A stretch of 64,000 nucleotides of DNA from Fibrobacter sp. UWB11 (GTDB lineage Bacteria; Fibrobacterota; Fibrobacteria; Fibrobacterales; Fibrobacteraceae). Both the position numbers and the translations under genes were made by a program. The stretch lies in contig NZ_FSRT01000003.1 in NCBI RefSeq assembly GCF_900143015.1, positions 372,001-436,000 of the forward strand, written 5' to 3'. This document shows positions 25,774-34,056 of the stretch, in pieces (within the stretch, counting starts at the first letter, position 1; each line of letters opens with the position of its first letter). Below the pieces are notes generated by a model, which was not told where the DNA came from, ran no database searches, and worked only from the letters and a program-made list of their open reading frames with translations.

Positions 25774-27534
25774 TTACTTCACGACGGCGTTGGCGTGGCC
25801 GCTGTAAATGGCCTGCAAGGAACCAACGAGGTATGCAAGCGGAGCATTCCAGTTGATTGCCACTTCGTTAGTCGCGTAACTGCAACGGTTATCAATGTAG
25901 GCAAGTGCCGGCTTATCGGCCGAAGCGTAGTTCGGGCACTTCCAAAGTTCCTTACCATCCAAATTAATATCTTGCTTGCCCAAGTGCGGACCGCCCACAA
26001 GCATGCCCGGCACCGGATCATCAACAAAGTCAGATTCGCTTACGCGGTGGTGCGGGAAACGCGGGCTTCTAAAGCCGTATCCAGTCACGTAAGAAATTTC
26101 CATCGGGTTCTTGCCGAGCAAGTAATCCAAGCACTGCTGTGCCCCATCCAAATAGCTCTTGTCGCCCGTGAGGTAATAAGCGTGCAACAATACAATTCCG
26201 TTATTCGCCATGGCACTGTTACTGCCCCAGTTCCAGCTAGACGGAAGTGCCGGGAGCCTGTAAGCGCTCGTATCGCCAATAGCACGGAGTTCGTTCGCGA
26301 CCTTGAGCAAGGCCTTGCGAGCATCGCTACCAAGCTTTGCGCCATATTCCGCAGAATCAAGCGCCACACGGTAAACGGCAAGCATATTCACGTCGCCCCA
26401 CCAGGCACCATCCGGACGGAACTTGTACTGTTTCAAGTCCTTGAGGTAATCGGCCTTTTTCGTAGCACGATAAAGTTCTGCCGCAGCAAAGGCAAATTCA
26501 TCCTTGCCGTTTTCTTCGCCATACGTATAGTTACCCGTTTCAACATCAGACGGTTGTTTATACAAAGTTTTCGGATGACGCTTAGCCCAATAGTAGGCGA
26601 CTTCAGAAGCCTTCAGCATGCGCTTTGAAAATTCGCTGTCAAACGGAGCATACACGCGAGATGCCTGAGCCATTACCGCTGCAAAATCAAGCGTTGCAGT
26701 CAAACTCTTTTCAATCGCATAACGCAAGGCGCCATCAAGTTCAGGCATTGTGCTAGAACCGAACTTGAGCGAGGTGAGTTTGTGATAAACACCGCCATCC
26801 TTGTCTTGCATCGAAAGCATCCAGTCAAGATTCCAGCGGATTTCTTCCAACAGTTCCGGCATCTTCGGGAATTCACGCGGAATGTCCCAGTGGAGCGTAT
26901 CTACAAATGTCGGGAAATGCTCGTACATTTCCAAAAGCGTAAACACGGTAATGCCGGAATTCACAATATACTTGCCATAGTCGCCCGCATCATACCAGCC
27001 GCGCTGCGACTTGATAATCTTTGCATCGGCCTTCTTGGGTTCGGGCTTGCCATTTGCCTTTGCAACCGTCTTTGCCGTTGGCAAATCCGTACCATAAACT
27101 ATCACGCTATCATCGGCATGGCCCATTGCACGTGCCCACTTGCCCGCATAACGCGTATCGAGCGCCATGCCCGCACGCTGGAAATAGAACCACTTGAGCG
27201 CAGCCTTTGTCACGTCAACATAAACATTCTCGCCCACCACGACCGGATTACCGATATAGCCGTCCCTGAACAAACGATAGGTGCCAGGTTTCTTGATTGC
27301 AGAAATATCGTATGTCTGGACTTCTTCACCGCTATATTCCCAGTCATAGACCATCGGGGCTTCGAGCGTGAGCACCACCTTCCCCGCCATATCGCGAACT
27401 TCAAGCGGATTTGCATCATTGCCGGGGATGACAACAATCTTTTCAGATTCAGGAGCAAAACCAAGCTGGTTCACCAAGGGAATGGCAAAAGACGGAACTG
27501 CAATCGCTAACGCAGCGAGCAAATGTTTACGCAT
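25774..27534 (-). CDS. GH9 endoglucanase
   Basis: 586 aa from ATG 27534 (GTGAGG ahead; the longer frame to 27579 adds no signal peptide). Signal peptide 1-17, N-terminal Ig-like CelD-N domain about 18-100, then the (alpha/alpha)6 GH9 barrel. Catalytic residues: Asp182/Asp185 in GWYDAGDYGKY, His495-His496 in SPRFPHHRVSE, and the general acid Glu557 in NEVAINWNAPL. It hydrolyses beta-1,4-glucan outside the cell. No carbohydrate-binding or sorting domain is present at the C-terminus. An inverted repeat in its promoter region suggests regulation. Confidence 0.93.
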   Translation of the reverse strand: MRKHLLAALAIAVPSFAIPLVNQLGFAPESEKIVVIPGNDANPLEVRDMAGKVVLTLEAPMVYDWEYSGEEVQTYDISAIKKPGTYRLFRDGYIGNPVVVGENVYVDVTKAALKWFYFQRAGMALDTRYAGKWARAMGHADDSVIVYGTDLPTAKTVAKANGKPEPKKADAKIIKSQRGWYDAGDYGKYIVNSGITVFTLLEMYEHFPTFVDTLHWDIPREFPKMPELLEEIRWNLDWMLSMQDKDGGVYHKLTSLKFGSSTMPELDGALRYAIEKSLTATLDFAAVMAQASRVYAPFDSEFSKRMLKASEVAYYWAKRHPKTLYKQPSDVETGNYTYGEENGKDEFAFAAAELYRATKKADYLKDLKQYKFRPDGAWWGDVNMLAVYRVALDSAEYGAKLGSDARKALLKVANELRAIGDTSAYRLPALPSSWNWGSNSAMANNGIVLLHAYYLTGDKSYLDGAQQCLDYLLGKNPMEISYVTGYGFRSPRFPHHRVSESDFVDDPVPGMLVGGPHLGKQDINLDGKELWKCPNYASADKPALAYIDNRCSYATNEVAINWNAPLAYLVGSLQAIYSGHANAVVK

Positions 27535-27579
27535 TTGAAACCTCACTTTATAAAAGACGCCCGTATTCACGGGCTTCAC

Positions 27580-27607
27580 ATCGTAATATATAAACCGTAA
27601 TTACGAT
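27580..27607 (-). promoter_or_regulatory. operator-like inverted repeat over the GH9 promoter
   Basis: ATCGTAAT (27580-27587), 12 bp, ATTACGAT (27600-27607): perfect 8-bp arms. It overlaps a possible minus-strand -10 box TATATT (27590-27585), so a bound protein would block the GH9 promoter. The leader also contains the hairpin GCCCG-N6-CGGGC (27559-27574). Confidence 0.5.
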
Positions 27608-27722
27608 ATAAAGATACCTTTAATTTTATGAAATTGTATTGAGCCAACTCACTTTAATGTTTACCATAGGTAACACCAAGTGTATCAAGTGTATCGCAAT
27701 TAGGCATTGACTATTCATTGTC

Positions 27723-27744
27723 ATGCCGGCCACTGTGCCGGCAT
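27723..27744 (+). repeat. ATGCCGGC...GCCGGCAT palindrome
   Basis: 8-bp arms around CACTGT, followed by CGCC, so oriented opposite to the copy at 24131. It lies 25 bp from the next repeat. Confidence 0.8.
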
Positions 27745-27768
27745 CGCCTTTTCGTATTACGAGATGGT

Positions 27769-27925
27769 GACCCCGTCCCCATTCGCGGATCATGACCACA
27801 TAAGAGCTGAATAGCATTCAAGGCGAGTGTCGCAAAATCAAGCATACTTGATTTTATGATCGAGCCGAAATTGCTGACGCGAAGCGTCAACCGCAAGTGG
27901 TCAAAGAGAACAAGTCCGGGGTGAC
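27769..27925 (+). repeat. 158-bp intergenic palindromic repeat, copy 2
   Basis: 139 of 140 positions (27769-27908) match 5222-5361; the right end CCGGGGTGAC is also shared. It contains the hairpin module 27820-27869. The near identity 22 kb apart indicates recent duplication or gene conversion. Confidence 0.85.
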
Positions 27926-27930
27926 AGTAA

Positions 27931-27964
27931 AAAAATCCTCGGCGCGGGTGCGTCGAGGATTTTT
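27931..27964 (-). terminator. terminator of the six-gene surface operon
   Basis: AAAAATCCTCG and CGAGGATTTTT form an 11-bp stem with an inner CGC/GCG pair. It lies 33 nt beyond the last stop codon of the operon and is symmetrical enough to act in both directions. Confidence 0.85.
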
Positions 27965-27997
27965 AAAAGCGTTTGTAAGTCTCGCGAACTTCGGGAA

Positions 27998-29053
27998 TTA
28001 CTTCTTCTTGCCACCCTTGTAGTTGATACCTGGACGGAGTTCGAGACCAACAGTCACGAGGAGCGACACAACCGGTTCATAATGATCCTGAGAAAGATCA
28101 TACACGGCAACGCCAGCCATGCCTTCGCTCTTCACGTGCTGAGCAACAGCCTTCACAGACGGAATGCCCATGAACACGATAGATTCGGATTCGCTCACAG
28201 CCACTTCGGACTTGGAAGCTTCATCGAATGTCACCGTGTAATCTGGAGTATCGAAGCGGTTCATGAGTTCTGCGTACGGGAGGTAGCCTTCATTGCCACT
28301 GCCTACACCTGTGTGACTAGAGCCGAGGCCCTTGGCACCAGCAAAGGACTTACCGTAGAGGAACACGACCGGAGCAAGGAGATCCTTGTTCACACCGGCA
28401 GCAGCGACTGCATCAAGCGTTTCCTGCACAGAGTTTGCGCTCTGGTTCGGAACGAGGCTGCTTTCGCTTTCGTTCATAAGGTCAGCCATAAACACGTCAA
28501 CGTAAGCGGCACGGTTCAAGGCTTCGGCCTTGTAGGCATCCATGCCTGCGGCCGGGTAAATCACGGCCGTCACCGTAGAGCCCGAAAGACCATCGACCAA
28601 GGCGTTCAGCATCTTGGCGTAATCTTCGGAATCGTCCGTCGTGAGGTTCTGCCAATCGAGTTCAACACCGTCGCCACCGTTTGTCGAGAGCCATTCCTTG
28701 ACGTTCGAAACGAACGTGGAAAGCGTTTCGTCAGAAGAAGCGATAGCCTTGAGGCTCGATTCAGCTTCCATGCCACCCACGGAAACAATCAGCTTCACGC
28801 CGTTTTCCTTGGACATGCTTACGAGGTTCTTGAAGTTGTCGGCATCGTATTCGTCGGCAAAGGCAACCGTACCTTCTGCAGTCGGAGTGATAGACATGTA
28901 ATGGATGTCGGTCACGAGATTGTAGCGGATATCCTTTGCATAGAACTGTGAATACTGACTCCAATACGGATAGAAGCCAATCACTTTGTCAGCAGCAGCC
29001 TGGGCCATTGCAGCGCCCATGGCGAGAGCTAATGTAATAACTTTAAAGTTCAT
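27998..29053 (-). CDS. exported GH18-fold protein lacking the catalytic Glu
   Basis: 351 aa, signal peptide ending AQAA. The fold is GH18: VIGFYPYW at strand 1, KLIVSVGG at strand 3, the strand-4 motif, and GVAVYDLSQDH near the C-terminus. In active GH18 enzymes strand 4 reads DxxDxDxE; here it is D128-G-V-E131-L-D133-W-Q135, so the proton donor Glu is Gln and one Asp is Glu. It should therefore be a non-hydrolytic GlcNAc- or peptidoglycan-binding (chi-lectin-like) protein, unless an unusual mechanism applies. Last gene of the six-gene operon, 17 bp after the lipoprotein gene. Confidence 0.82.
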   Translation of the reverse strand: MNFKVITLALAMGAAMAQAAADKVIGFYPYWSQYSQFYAKDIRYNLVTDIHYMSITPTAEGTVAFADEYDADNFKNLVSMSKENGVKLIVSVGGMEAESSLKAIASSDETLSTFVSNVKEWLSTNGGDGVELDWQNLTTDDSEDYAKMLNALVDGLSGSTVTAVIYPAAGMDAYKAEALNRAAYVDVFMADLMNESESSLVPNQSANSVQETLDAVAAAGVNKDLLAPVVFLYGKSFAGAKGLGSSHTGVGSGNEGYLPYAELMNRFDTPDYTVTFDEASKSEVAVSESESIVFMGIPSVKAVAQHVKSEGMAGVAVYDLSQDHYEPVVSLLVTVGLELRPGINYKGGKKK

Positions 29054-29070
29054 TTTGAATACCTCTTATC

Positions 29071-29736
29071 CTATTGAATCAGACGATCAACGCCAAGAGC
29101 GTCACGGCAGTAATAACCAGAATCTGCTATAAATGCTCCGTCTTTTTCAGCAATATTCAATTGTTGCGCGAAAATCGGCAAAGAGTTACGCGGCGTATTA
29201 GCAGCTTCTTCCGGGCGACATGCACGGTATGCCCAACCATGGTCCCTACCATAAATGTTGAATTGCTGAGCAATAGCCTGATAGTCCACAGGAACAGTCA
29301 ACAACATCCCTGCATCATCGGCAACACCGATAAAGTTGAATTCAGTCAAGCCACTACGTGTTTCCCTGCGGAGAAGCGACGTATCGGGCAAAGACAAATC
29401 CTTAATAACATCTGCCCATTGTTCTGCATTATGGCCACCAATTTGCGGATGCGTGTAAATAGCCATAACCACATCCATATTGGCGAGGAAGGCTTCGTCA
29501 TCAGCTTTCTTTGTGGCATCGTAATCTTTACCAAGATTAACCTTAATCTGGCTATTATAATCAGCCACAAAGTCCTTAATTTGACGAACACGCAACTCCG
29601 GATGAAGAGCCATATACTCTTGAGCATTGAAATCTGCCGGAAGAGCTTCTGCATAAGGGTCACTAACACTCATCGATCCGCAAGCGCTCAAAACGCCTGC
29701 CACGAGAATCATCATGTACTGGTGAAGTTTTTTCAT
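29071..29736 (-). CDS. operon lipoprotein, unknown family
   Basis: 221 aa from ATG 29736 (AGAGGTG ribosome site; the frame opens at GTG 29745). Signal peptide with a good lipobox L-S-A-C. The mature protein begins GSMSVSDPYAEALPADFNAQ and is rich in aromatic and acidic residues. A C-terminal stretch (YRACRPEEAANTPRN, GYYCRDALGVD) has two Cys that could pair. No family was recognised. It sits 12 bp after the third barrel gene and 17 bp before the GH18-like gene, so it probably forms part of one surface assembly. Confidence 0.75.
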   Translation of the reverse strand: MKKLHQYMMILVAGVLSACGSMSVSDPYAEALPADFNAQEYMALHPELRVRQIKDFVADYNSQIKVNLGKDYDATKKADDEAFLANMDVVMAIYTHPQIGGHNAEQWADVIKDLSLPDTSLLRRETRSGLTEFNFIGVADDAGMLLTVPVDYQAIAQQFNIYGRDHGWAYRACRPEEAANTPRNSLPIFAQQLNIAEKDGAFIADSGYYCRDALGVDRLIQ

Positions 29737-29748
29737 TTTCAGCACCTC

Positions 29749-31869
29749 TTAGAAATTCACCGTTACATCGGCAAGGAGAACGAGCTTGCTGATGGAAATT
29801 TTGTTAGTAGGAAGACCCGGAATGGTATATTCGAGTTCGTTCTTAAGCATACCGCCCTGGAGGGAGACGTAAGAAAGCGGAGCAAGCTTCACACGGGCAC
29901 CACCGAGAGCGAGCATTTCTGTTGCCTTGCTAACAGAAGCAGCGGCAACACCGAAACCATTTCCAAATTCCTTCGTGTACATCTGGAAGCCACCGAGCAA
30001 AGCAAACGGACCCCAGACATCAGCAGTAATACCACCCACAAAGCGAGAGGTCTTACGCTTGAGGAATGCGCTTTCAGAACCCATGGCCACAGAACCCTGA
30101 ATGAGAATCTGCTGGTAGTCACTCAAGAAGCGACCTGCATCAACACCGATGCCCGCTCCGAATTCCGTATACTTATTTTCAGACACAGCCATGGTGGTGT
30201 AATCGATGGAATTGGTTTCAGTCACCATGTTAAAGCGAGCATTGAAGAACACCTTGTCAGCCCAGTTCACATCGGCCTTAGCGGTAATACCCTTGCGGTC
30301 CGGAGTAGCAAGGCCGAGCGGCAAGGCAAGACCCACAGACGGATCGATAATCATCAACGGGTCGAGTTCCATCTTCTTGGCCGTGACGCCAGAATAACCG
30401 TTACGGTAGAAGTGGCCGTTCTTGTAGTTGTTGAACAAGCGAGCGTACATGTTTTCGCTTTCGTCCTGATCGCTCAATGCATTCGAAAGGTTCTTCGAAG
30501 TCATCAAGTTCGTAGCCTGCAATGTCGAGGAGTTGTAGACATTGAAGTAGAGGTTTTCAAGACTTGAACCACCGAAGGTAGCGAGAACAAGGCTGTCTGC
30601 CGAATTGCCATAGAAAGCGTTCGAGTTAAAGATGGTCGAACGGCCCTGGTAAACCGGAGAAGAAGCAAGTTCAGACCAGAATCCGGAATCCGTCTGGAAG
30701 TAACCAGCGTTTACCTTGAAATCGATGTCGCTGATATTGCCCTTCACGAAGAGGTCGGCATAGAAGCTCTTGCCATCTTCATCAAGGTAATCTTCATTCT
30801 TAACGACAGTCGGAGTCGAAGTAACAGGTTTCAGGTAGACGAAGAATTTGTGGTCTTCCTTGGCCTGGACTGAATTATAAGACGTCTTGGTTTCCGTCGT
30901 ATTGAAATCACGGTCAACCTTCCACTTGGACATGGCAAATTCGCCGTTCAAGCCGAACGTAACCGGAAGTTCCGGCATGAGCTTCTTGGAATCGAAAGCA
31001 GCTTCGACAGAAATGACCCTGTTGTTATCGTAGTAGACGGTATCGGTATTAGCAATGCTTCTAGAACGACGGGAGAGTTTACGATCCATCAGGTTCACGA
31101 AGTTCACGCCAAGATGAGCACCGTAAGCATCAGCACCGACTCGTGCACCCAAGAGGTAACGGTCCGAGAAGTCGAAGTCGAAGAAGATCTGGTCCAACTT
31201 CTTTGCCGTATTGCGGAGACGGGCGCCAGTAAGCTGAGCAGTGATGTTATCAACCACACCGGCTACGTTACCGCTATTGTAAACGACATTGATACCATGC
31301 AACAGGCGACGGCTCGTTGTATCGAGATTGCGCTTTTCAAGAGCTTCACGACGCTTTTCTGCGAAAATTTCCGGTTCCTGGAGAATTTCGGTCTGCGGAG
31401 TGAAAATGGTGAGCGGCGTATAACCGACACGCATGTAACCCAAGTTGAAGTCTACATGCTTATTGAGGATGGTACCATCGTAGCTGAACCAATGACCGAT
31501 AACCGGGTTATTGTTTTCATCGAAGGCACTCTGCCAATCCTTGTGCAAACGCAACTGGACATCGATCATGGTCTCGGAGCTCGGACGAGCAGTCAAGCGC
31601 AGGTTCACGTCCGTGAAGGCCTGGTTTTCTTGAGTCGGAGATTCCTTGGCAAACTGATCGGAAGTCGCAAAAGAAGCAACCGCACCGGCCTTTGCCGTAC
31701 CATTAATCTTAAGTCCCAGCACAGCTGCATTGAGAGAATCCAGCTTTTCTAACAGGGATTTCTGTTGCGTAGCAACCTCAGCCTGATTTTCAGCAGCAAA
31801 AGCAGATGCAGCCGAGAAAGCAATTGCGGAGGTCAATAAAAGTTTGCGCATGTTCATATTGAAATTCAT
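29749..31869 (-). CDS. outer-membrane beta-barrel protein (operon barrel 3)
   Basis: 706 aa; GGGAGG lies 8-9 nt before ATG 31869. Signal peptide ends SAFAA; a short coiled segment follows (QQKSLLEKLDSLNAAVLGLK). The rest has alternating hydrophobic strands and ends in VTVNF, a terminal aromatic expected of outer-membrane barrels. It is related to barrel 2: both have SxxxPxxEIxxEPxIFAxKR near residue 150 and IDPxxxLALPxGLATxxRKG at about 500-530. Function unknown; the pattern suggests a porin-like or glycan-binding barrel specific to this group. Confidence 0.8.
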   Translation of the reverse strand: MNFNMNMRKLLLTSAIAFSAASAFAAENQAEVATQQKSLLEKLDSLNAAVLGLKINGTAKAGAVASFATSDQFAKESPTQENQAFTDVNLRLTARPSSETMIDVQLRLHKDWQSAFDENNNPVIGHWFSYDGTILNKHVDFNLGYMRVGYTPLTIFTPQTEILQEPEIFAEKRREALEKRNLDTTSRRLLHGINVVYNSGNVAGVVDNITAQLTGARLRNTAKKLDQIFFDFDFSDRYLLGARVGADAYGAHLGVNFVNLMDRKLSRRSRSIANTDTVYYDNNRVISVEAAFDSKKLMPELPVTFGLNGEFAMSKWKVDRDFNTTETKTSYNSVQAKEDHKFFVYLKPVTSTPTVVKNEDYLDEDGKSFYADLFVKGNISDIDFKVNAGYFQTDSGFWSELASSPVYQGRSTIFNSNAFYGNSADSLVLATFGGSSLENLYFNVYNSSTLQATNLMTSKNLSNALSDQDESENMYARLFNNYKNGHFYRNGYSGVTAKKMELDPLMIIDPSVGLALPLGLATPDRKGITAKADVNWADKVFFNARFNMVTETNSIDYTTMAVSENKYTEFGAGIGVDAGRFLSDYQQILIQGSVAMGSESAFLKRKTSRFVGGITADVWGPFALLGGFQMYTKEFGNGFGVAAASVSKATEMLALGGARVKLAPLSYVSLQGGMLKNELEYTIPGLPTNKISISKLVLLADVTVNF

Positions 31870-31884
31870 TCTAGTTACCTCCCA

Positions 31885-34041
31885 TTAAAATTCCACATTA
31901 ATGGAAGCTTCAAAAATAGACTGACTAAACTTATGCGTGTAAGTTCCCGTAGCACCGTCACCGCTCTTTGCGCTGAAGTAATCCGGCAAGTTACGGATAG
32001 ATTCGCCAAGAGCAGCCGTATTGTAGTCATTCTGAACCATGATCATGCCGTAGTTGATGGCAAGCCAAGCATTTTCACCAACCAGATAATCAAAGCCAAC
32101 CATCCAGTGTTTCTGATTGCTCTTTGTAACAGGAACATCCTGACCCACGAACGGATTGATAGAACCGATACCGTAATCGGTATTGATCATCTGGAAGCCA
32201 GCGGTAAAGCCGAGACGCGGCAAGAACTGGAACGAGAAACCAGCGTTGATAAAGTTGCTTGTGAGCTTTACAGATTGACCACCCACCAAGCTAGTTTCAT
32301 TTTCAGAATGTTTGAAAGAACCGGAGAATTCAGCAGGCTTGCTGAAACCAGCGAGCTTAGCGATATCGAACTTTGCACCGGCACCGAATTCCATGTAAGA
32401 AACCTTGTCGATTTCAGGAGCGCTTGTCTGGACCTGGTTGAAGAGGCTTACGAGAGCCTGAGCTTCAATCTTATCCTGCCATTCGCCCTTGACCAAAGCG
32501 CGAACGCCCTTACGGTTTGCAGTAGCAAGGCCATTCGGCAAAGCAAGTTGGAGAGCCGGATCAATCATCATGTTCAAGAGAGCGATCTGAGCGGCGGAGT
32601 AGACATTGGAACCCCAAGAATTCTTGTTGTAGGTAGCAATGTTGTAGCTCTTGCTCTGACCGGCATAGAAAGCATCGTCATCGGTGCCCAAAGTACGACC
32701 CACCGGAGAGAACTTCGGAGAGTAGTTGTAAAGAGCATCGAAGGTGGAGTAAAGCGGAGAGTTCACGCCATACTTGACCGTATTACCGTCCTTATCGGAG
32801 TTCAAGACGCGCTGAGCGAAGAAACTCGGAGACTGGGCCATGTTGTTGAACCACTTTTCGTTGTTCATCAACACGTCAAGAGTAAGGCCTGCGCTCCAGG
32901 AATTATCAACCTTGTAACCTGCATTCACGGTAGCAAGGATAGCAGATCCATTTACGCTTTCTTCTGTTTCAGGAGCAAGAACGATTGTTCCCGTTTCGTC
33001 GGTAATAGCCGGAGTCTTAACCTTGTTGATAGACATGGCGTATTCGGCGACGAGATCAAGAGTAAGGTTCTTGTTATTGAGAATGCCAGCAACATCGGCA
33101 CCGGCACGGGCACTCAGCACAAACGTGTTCTGCGGAGTGGTTTCGTACGGGTTGATTTCCTGACGAACGTAATCGTTAAAATTGATAACATCATCTTCAA
33201 CCGGATGTCTGTAGACATAAGACTTCGAATTTTCGTTATCGAAAATGAGCATCGGAGTCACGCCGACGTAGACGTTCTTCTGAACCGGCAAGAGTTCGAT
33301 GTTACCACCGACGAGCCACTTGTCCGTTGCAGAAGCAAGCGAAACACCAGCAACAGAATCATTCGGGAGAATGTTGCCTTCGGCACCGCTCAAGTCAAGC
33401 ACAGACACGCGATTGACGCGAGCAAAGAATGCTTCGGCACGGAGTTCGCCAATCATCGGGTCGATTTCCTGGCGGAACTGGAGATTCACACCCTGAAGGT
33501 TGCGCTTGTTGCCGTCAAGGAGCTGTTCCTTCTGGGCCATGTGGCGCTTACGGGCGAAAATCGTCGGTTCGTACATGATTTCGATACCGGGATTGTAAAT
33601 AGAGAGCGGGGAGATTGCCTGACGGAAATCACCGACCACCCAGTAGAAGTTCTTGCCGACATTGCCTTCGACGTTGAGCCACTTGGCTTCGAGAGTCTTA
33701 GCTGCAGCGGCGAAGTATTCCTGCATGCCGCCACCAAGACGCATAATCACGTTAGCGCGAACGCTTTCGTACGGACGGAAACCGAAGCTCAAGTCTGCAC
33801 TGACAAACTCATTGCGTTCGACATCCGGCATATTGTTGATGCCGCGATTGTCCTGATCCGAAGAGAAGCTAGAACGCTGAGCAACAGCACGGATGCTACC
33901 GCCAATTTCGACACCGCGCTTTGCATTGGCGCTATCAGCCTTGGCTTGCAATGCCTTTTGATTATCCGCAACTACAGATGCCGATGCGGCAACCGATGCG
34001 GTAAGAAGGGCGATTAAAATATTTTTCATTTTCATATTCAT
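31885..34041 (-). CDS. outer-membrane beta-barrel protein (operon barrel 2)
   Basis: 718 aa from ATG 34041; ATG 34050 directly abuts GGGAGG and is too close, while 34041 is spaced 9 nt. Signal peptide ends ASASV, then a short helix (ADNQKALQAKADSANAKRG). It has barrel-like alternating strands and ends with EASINVEF, Phe last. Paralogous to barrel 3 (IYNPGIEIMYEPTIFARKR and IDPALQLALPNGLATANRKG). Preceded by barrel 1 with a 15-bp gap and followed by barrel 3 with 15 bp. Function unknown. Confidence 0.8.
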   Translation of the reverse strand: MNMKMKNILIALLTASVAASASVVADNQKALQAKADSANAKRGVEIGGSIRAVAQRSSFSSDQDNRGINNMPDVERNEFVSADLSFGFRPYESVRANVIMRLGGGMQEYFAAAAKTLEAKWLNVEGNVGKNFYWVVGDFRQAISPLSIYNPGIEIMYEPTIFARKRHMAQKEQLLDGNKRNLQGVNLQFRQEIDPMIGELRAEAFFARVNRVSVLDLSGAEGNILPNDSVAGVSLASATDKWLVGGNIELLPVQKNVYVGVTPMLIFDNENSKSYVYRHPVEDDVINFNDYVRQEINPYETTPQNTFVLSARAGADVAGILNNKNLTLDLVAEYAMSINKVKTPAITDETGTIVLAPETEESVNGSAILATVNAGYKVDNSWSAGLTLDVLMNNEKWFNNMAQSPSFFAQRVLNSDKDGNTVKYGVNSPLYSTFDALYNYSPKFSPVGRTLGTDDDAFYAGQSKSYNIATYNKNSWGSNVYSAAQIALLNMMIDPALQLALPNGLATANRKGVRALVKGEWQDKIEAQALVSLFNQVQTSAPEIDKVSYMEFGAGAKFDIAKLAGFSKPAEFSGSFKHSENETSLVGGQSVKLTSNFINAGFSFQFLPRLGFTAGFQMINTDYGIGSINPFVGQDVPVTKSNQKHWMVGFDYLVGENAWLAINYGMIMVQNDYNTAALGESIRNLPDYFSAKSGDGATGTYTHKFSQSIFEASINVEF

Positions 34042-34056
34042 CTTTAGCATCCTCCC

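Noticed and set aside
31933-34017. 694-codon open frame on the plus strand, antisense to barrel 2
   Set aside because: It mirrors a real gene with a signal peptide and ribosome site on the other strand. Genes here avoid TTA, CTA and TCA codons, which removes stops from the antisense frame. Translation shows no domain or signal peptide. Similar antisense frames over lysA (15783-17039), the phosphohexomutase (12070-13365) and barrel 1 (34090-35361) were rejected for the same reason.
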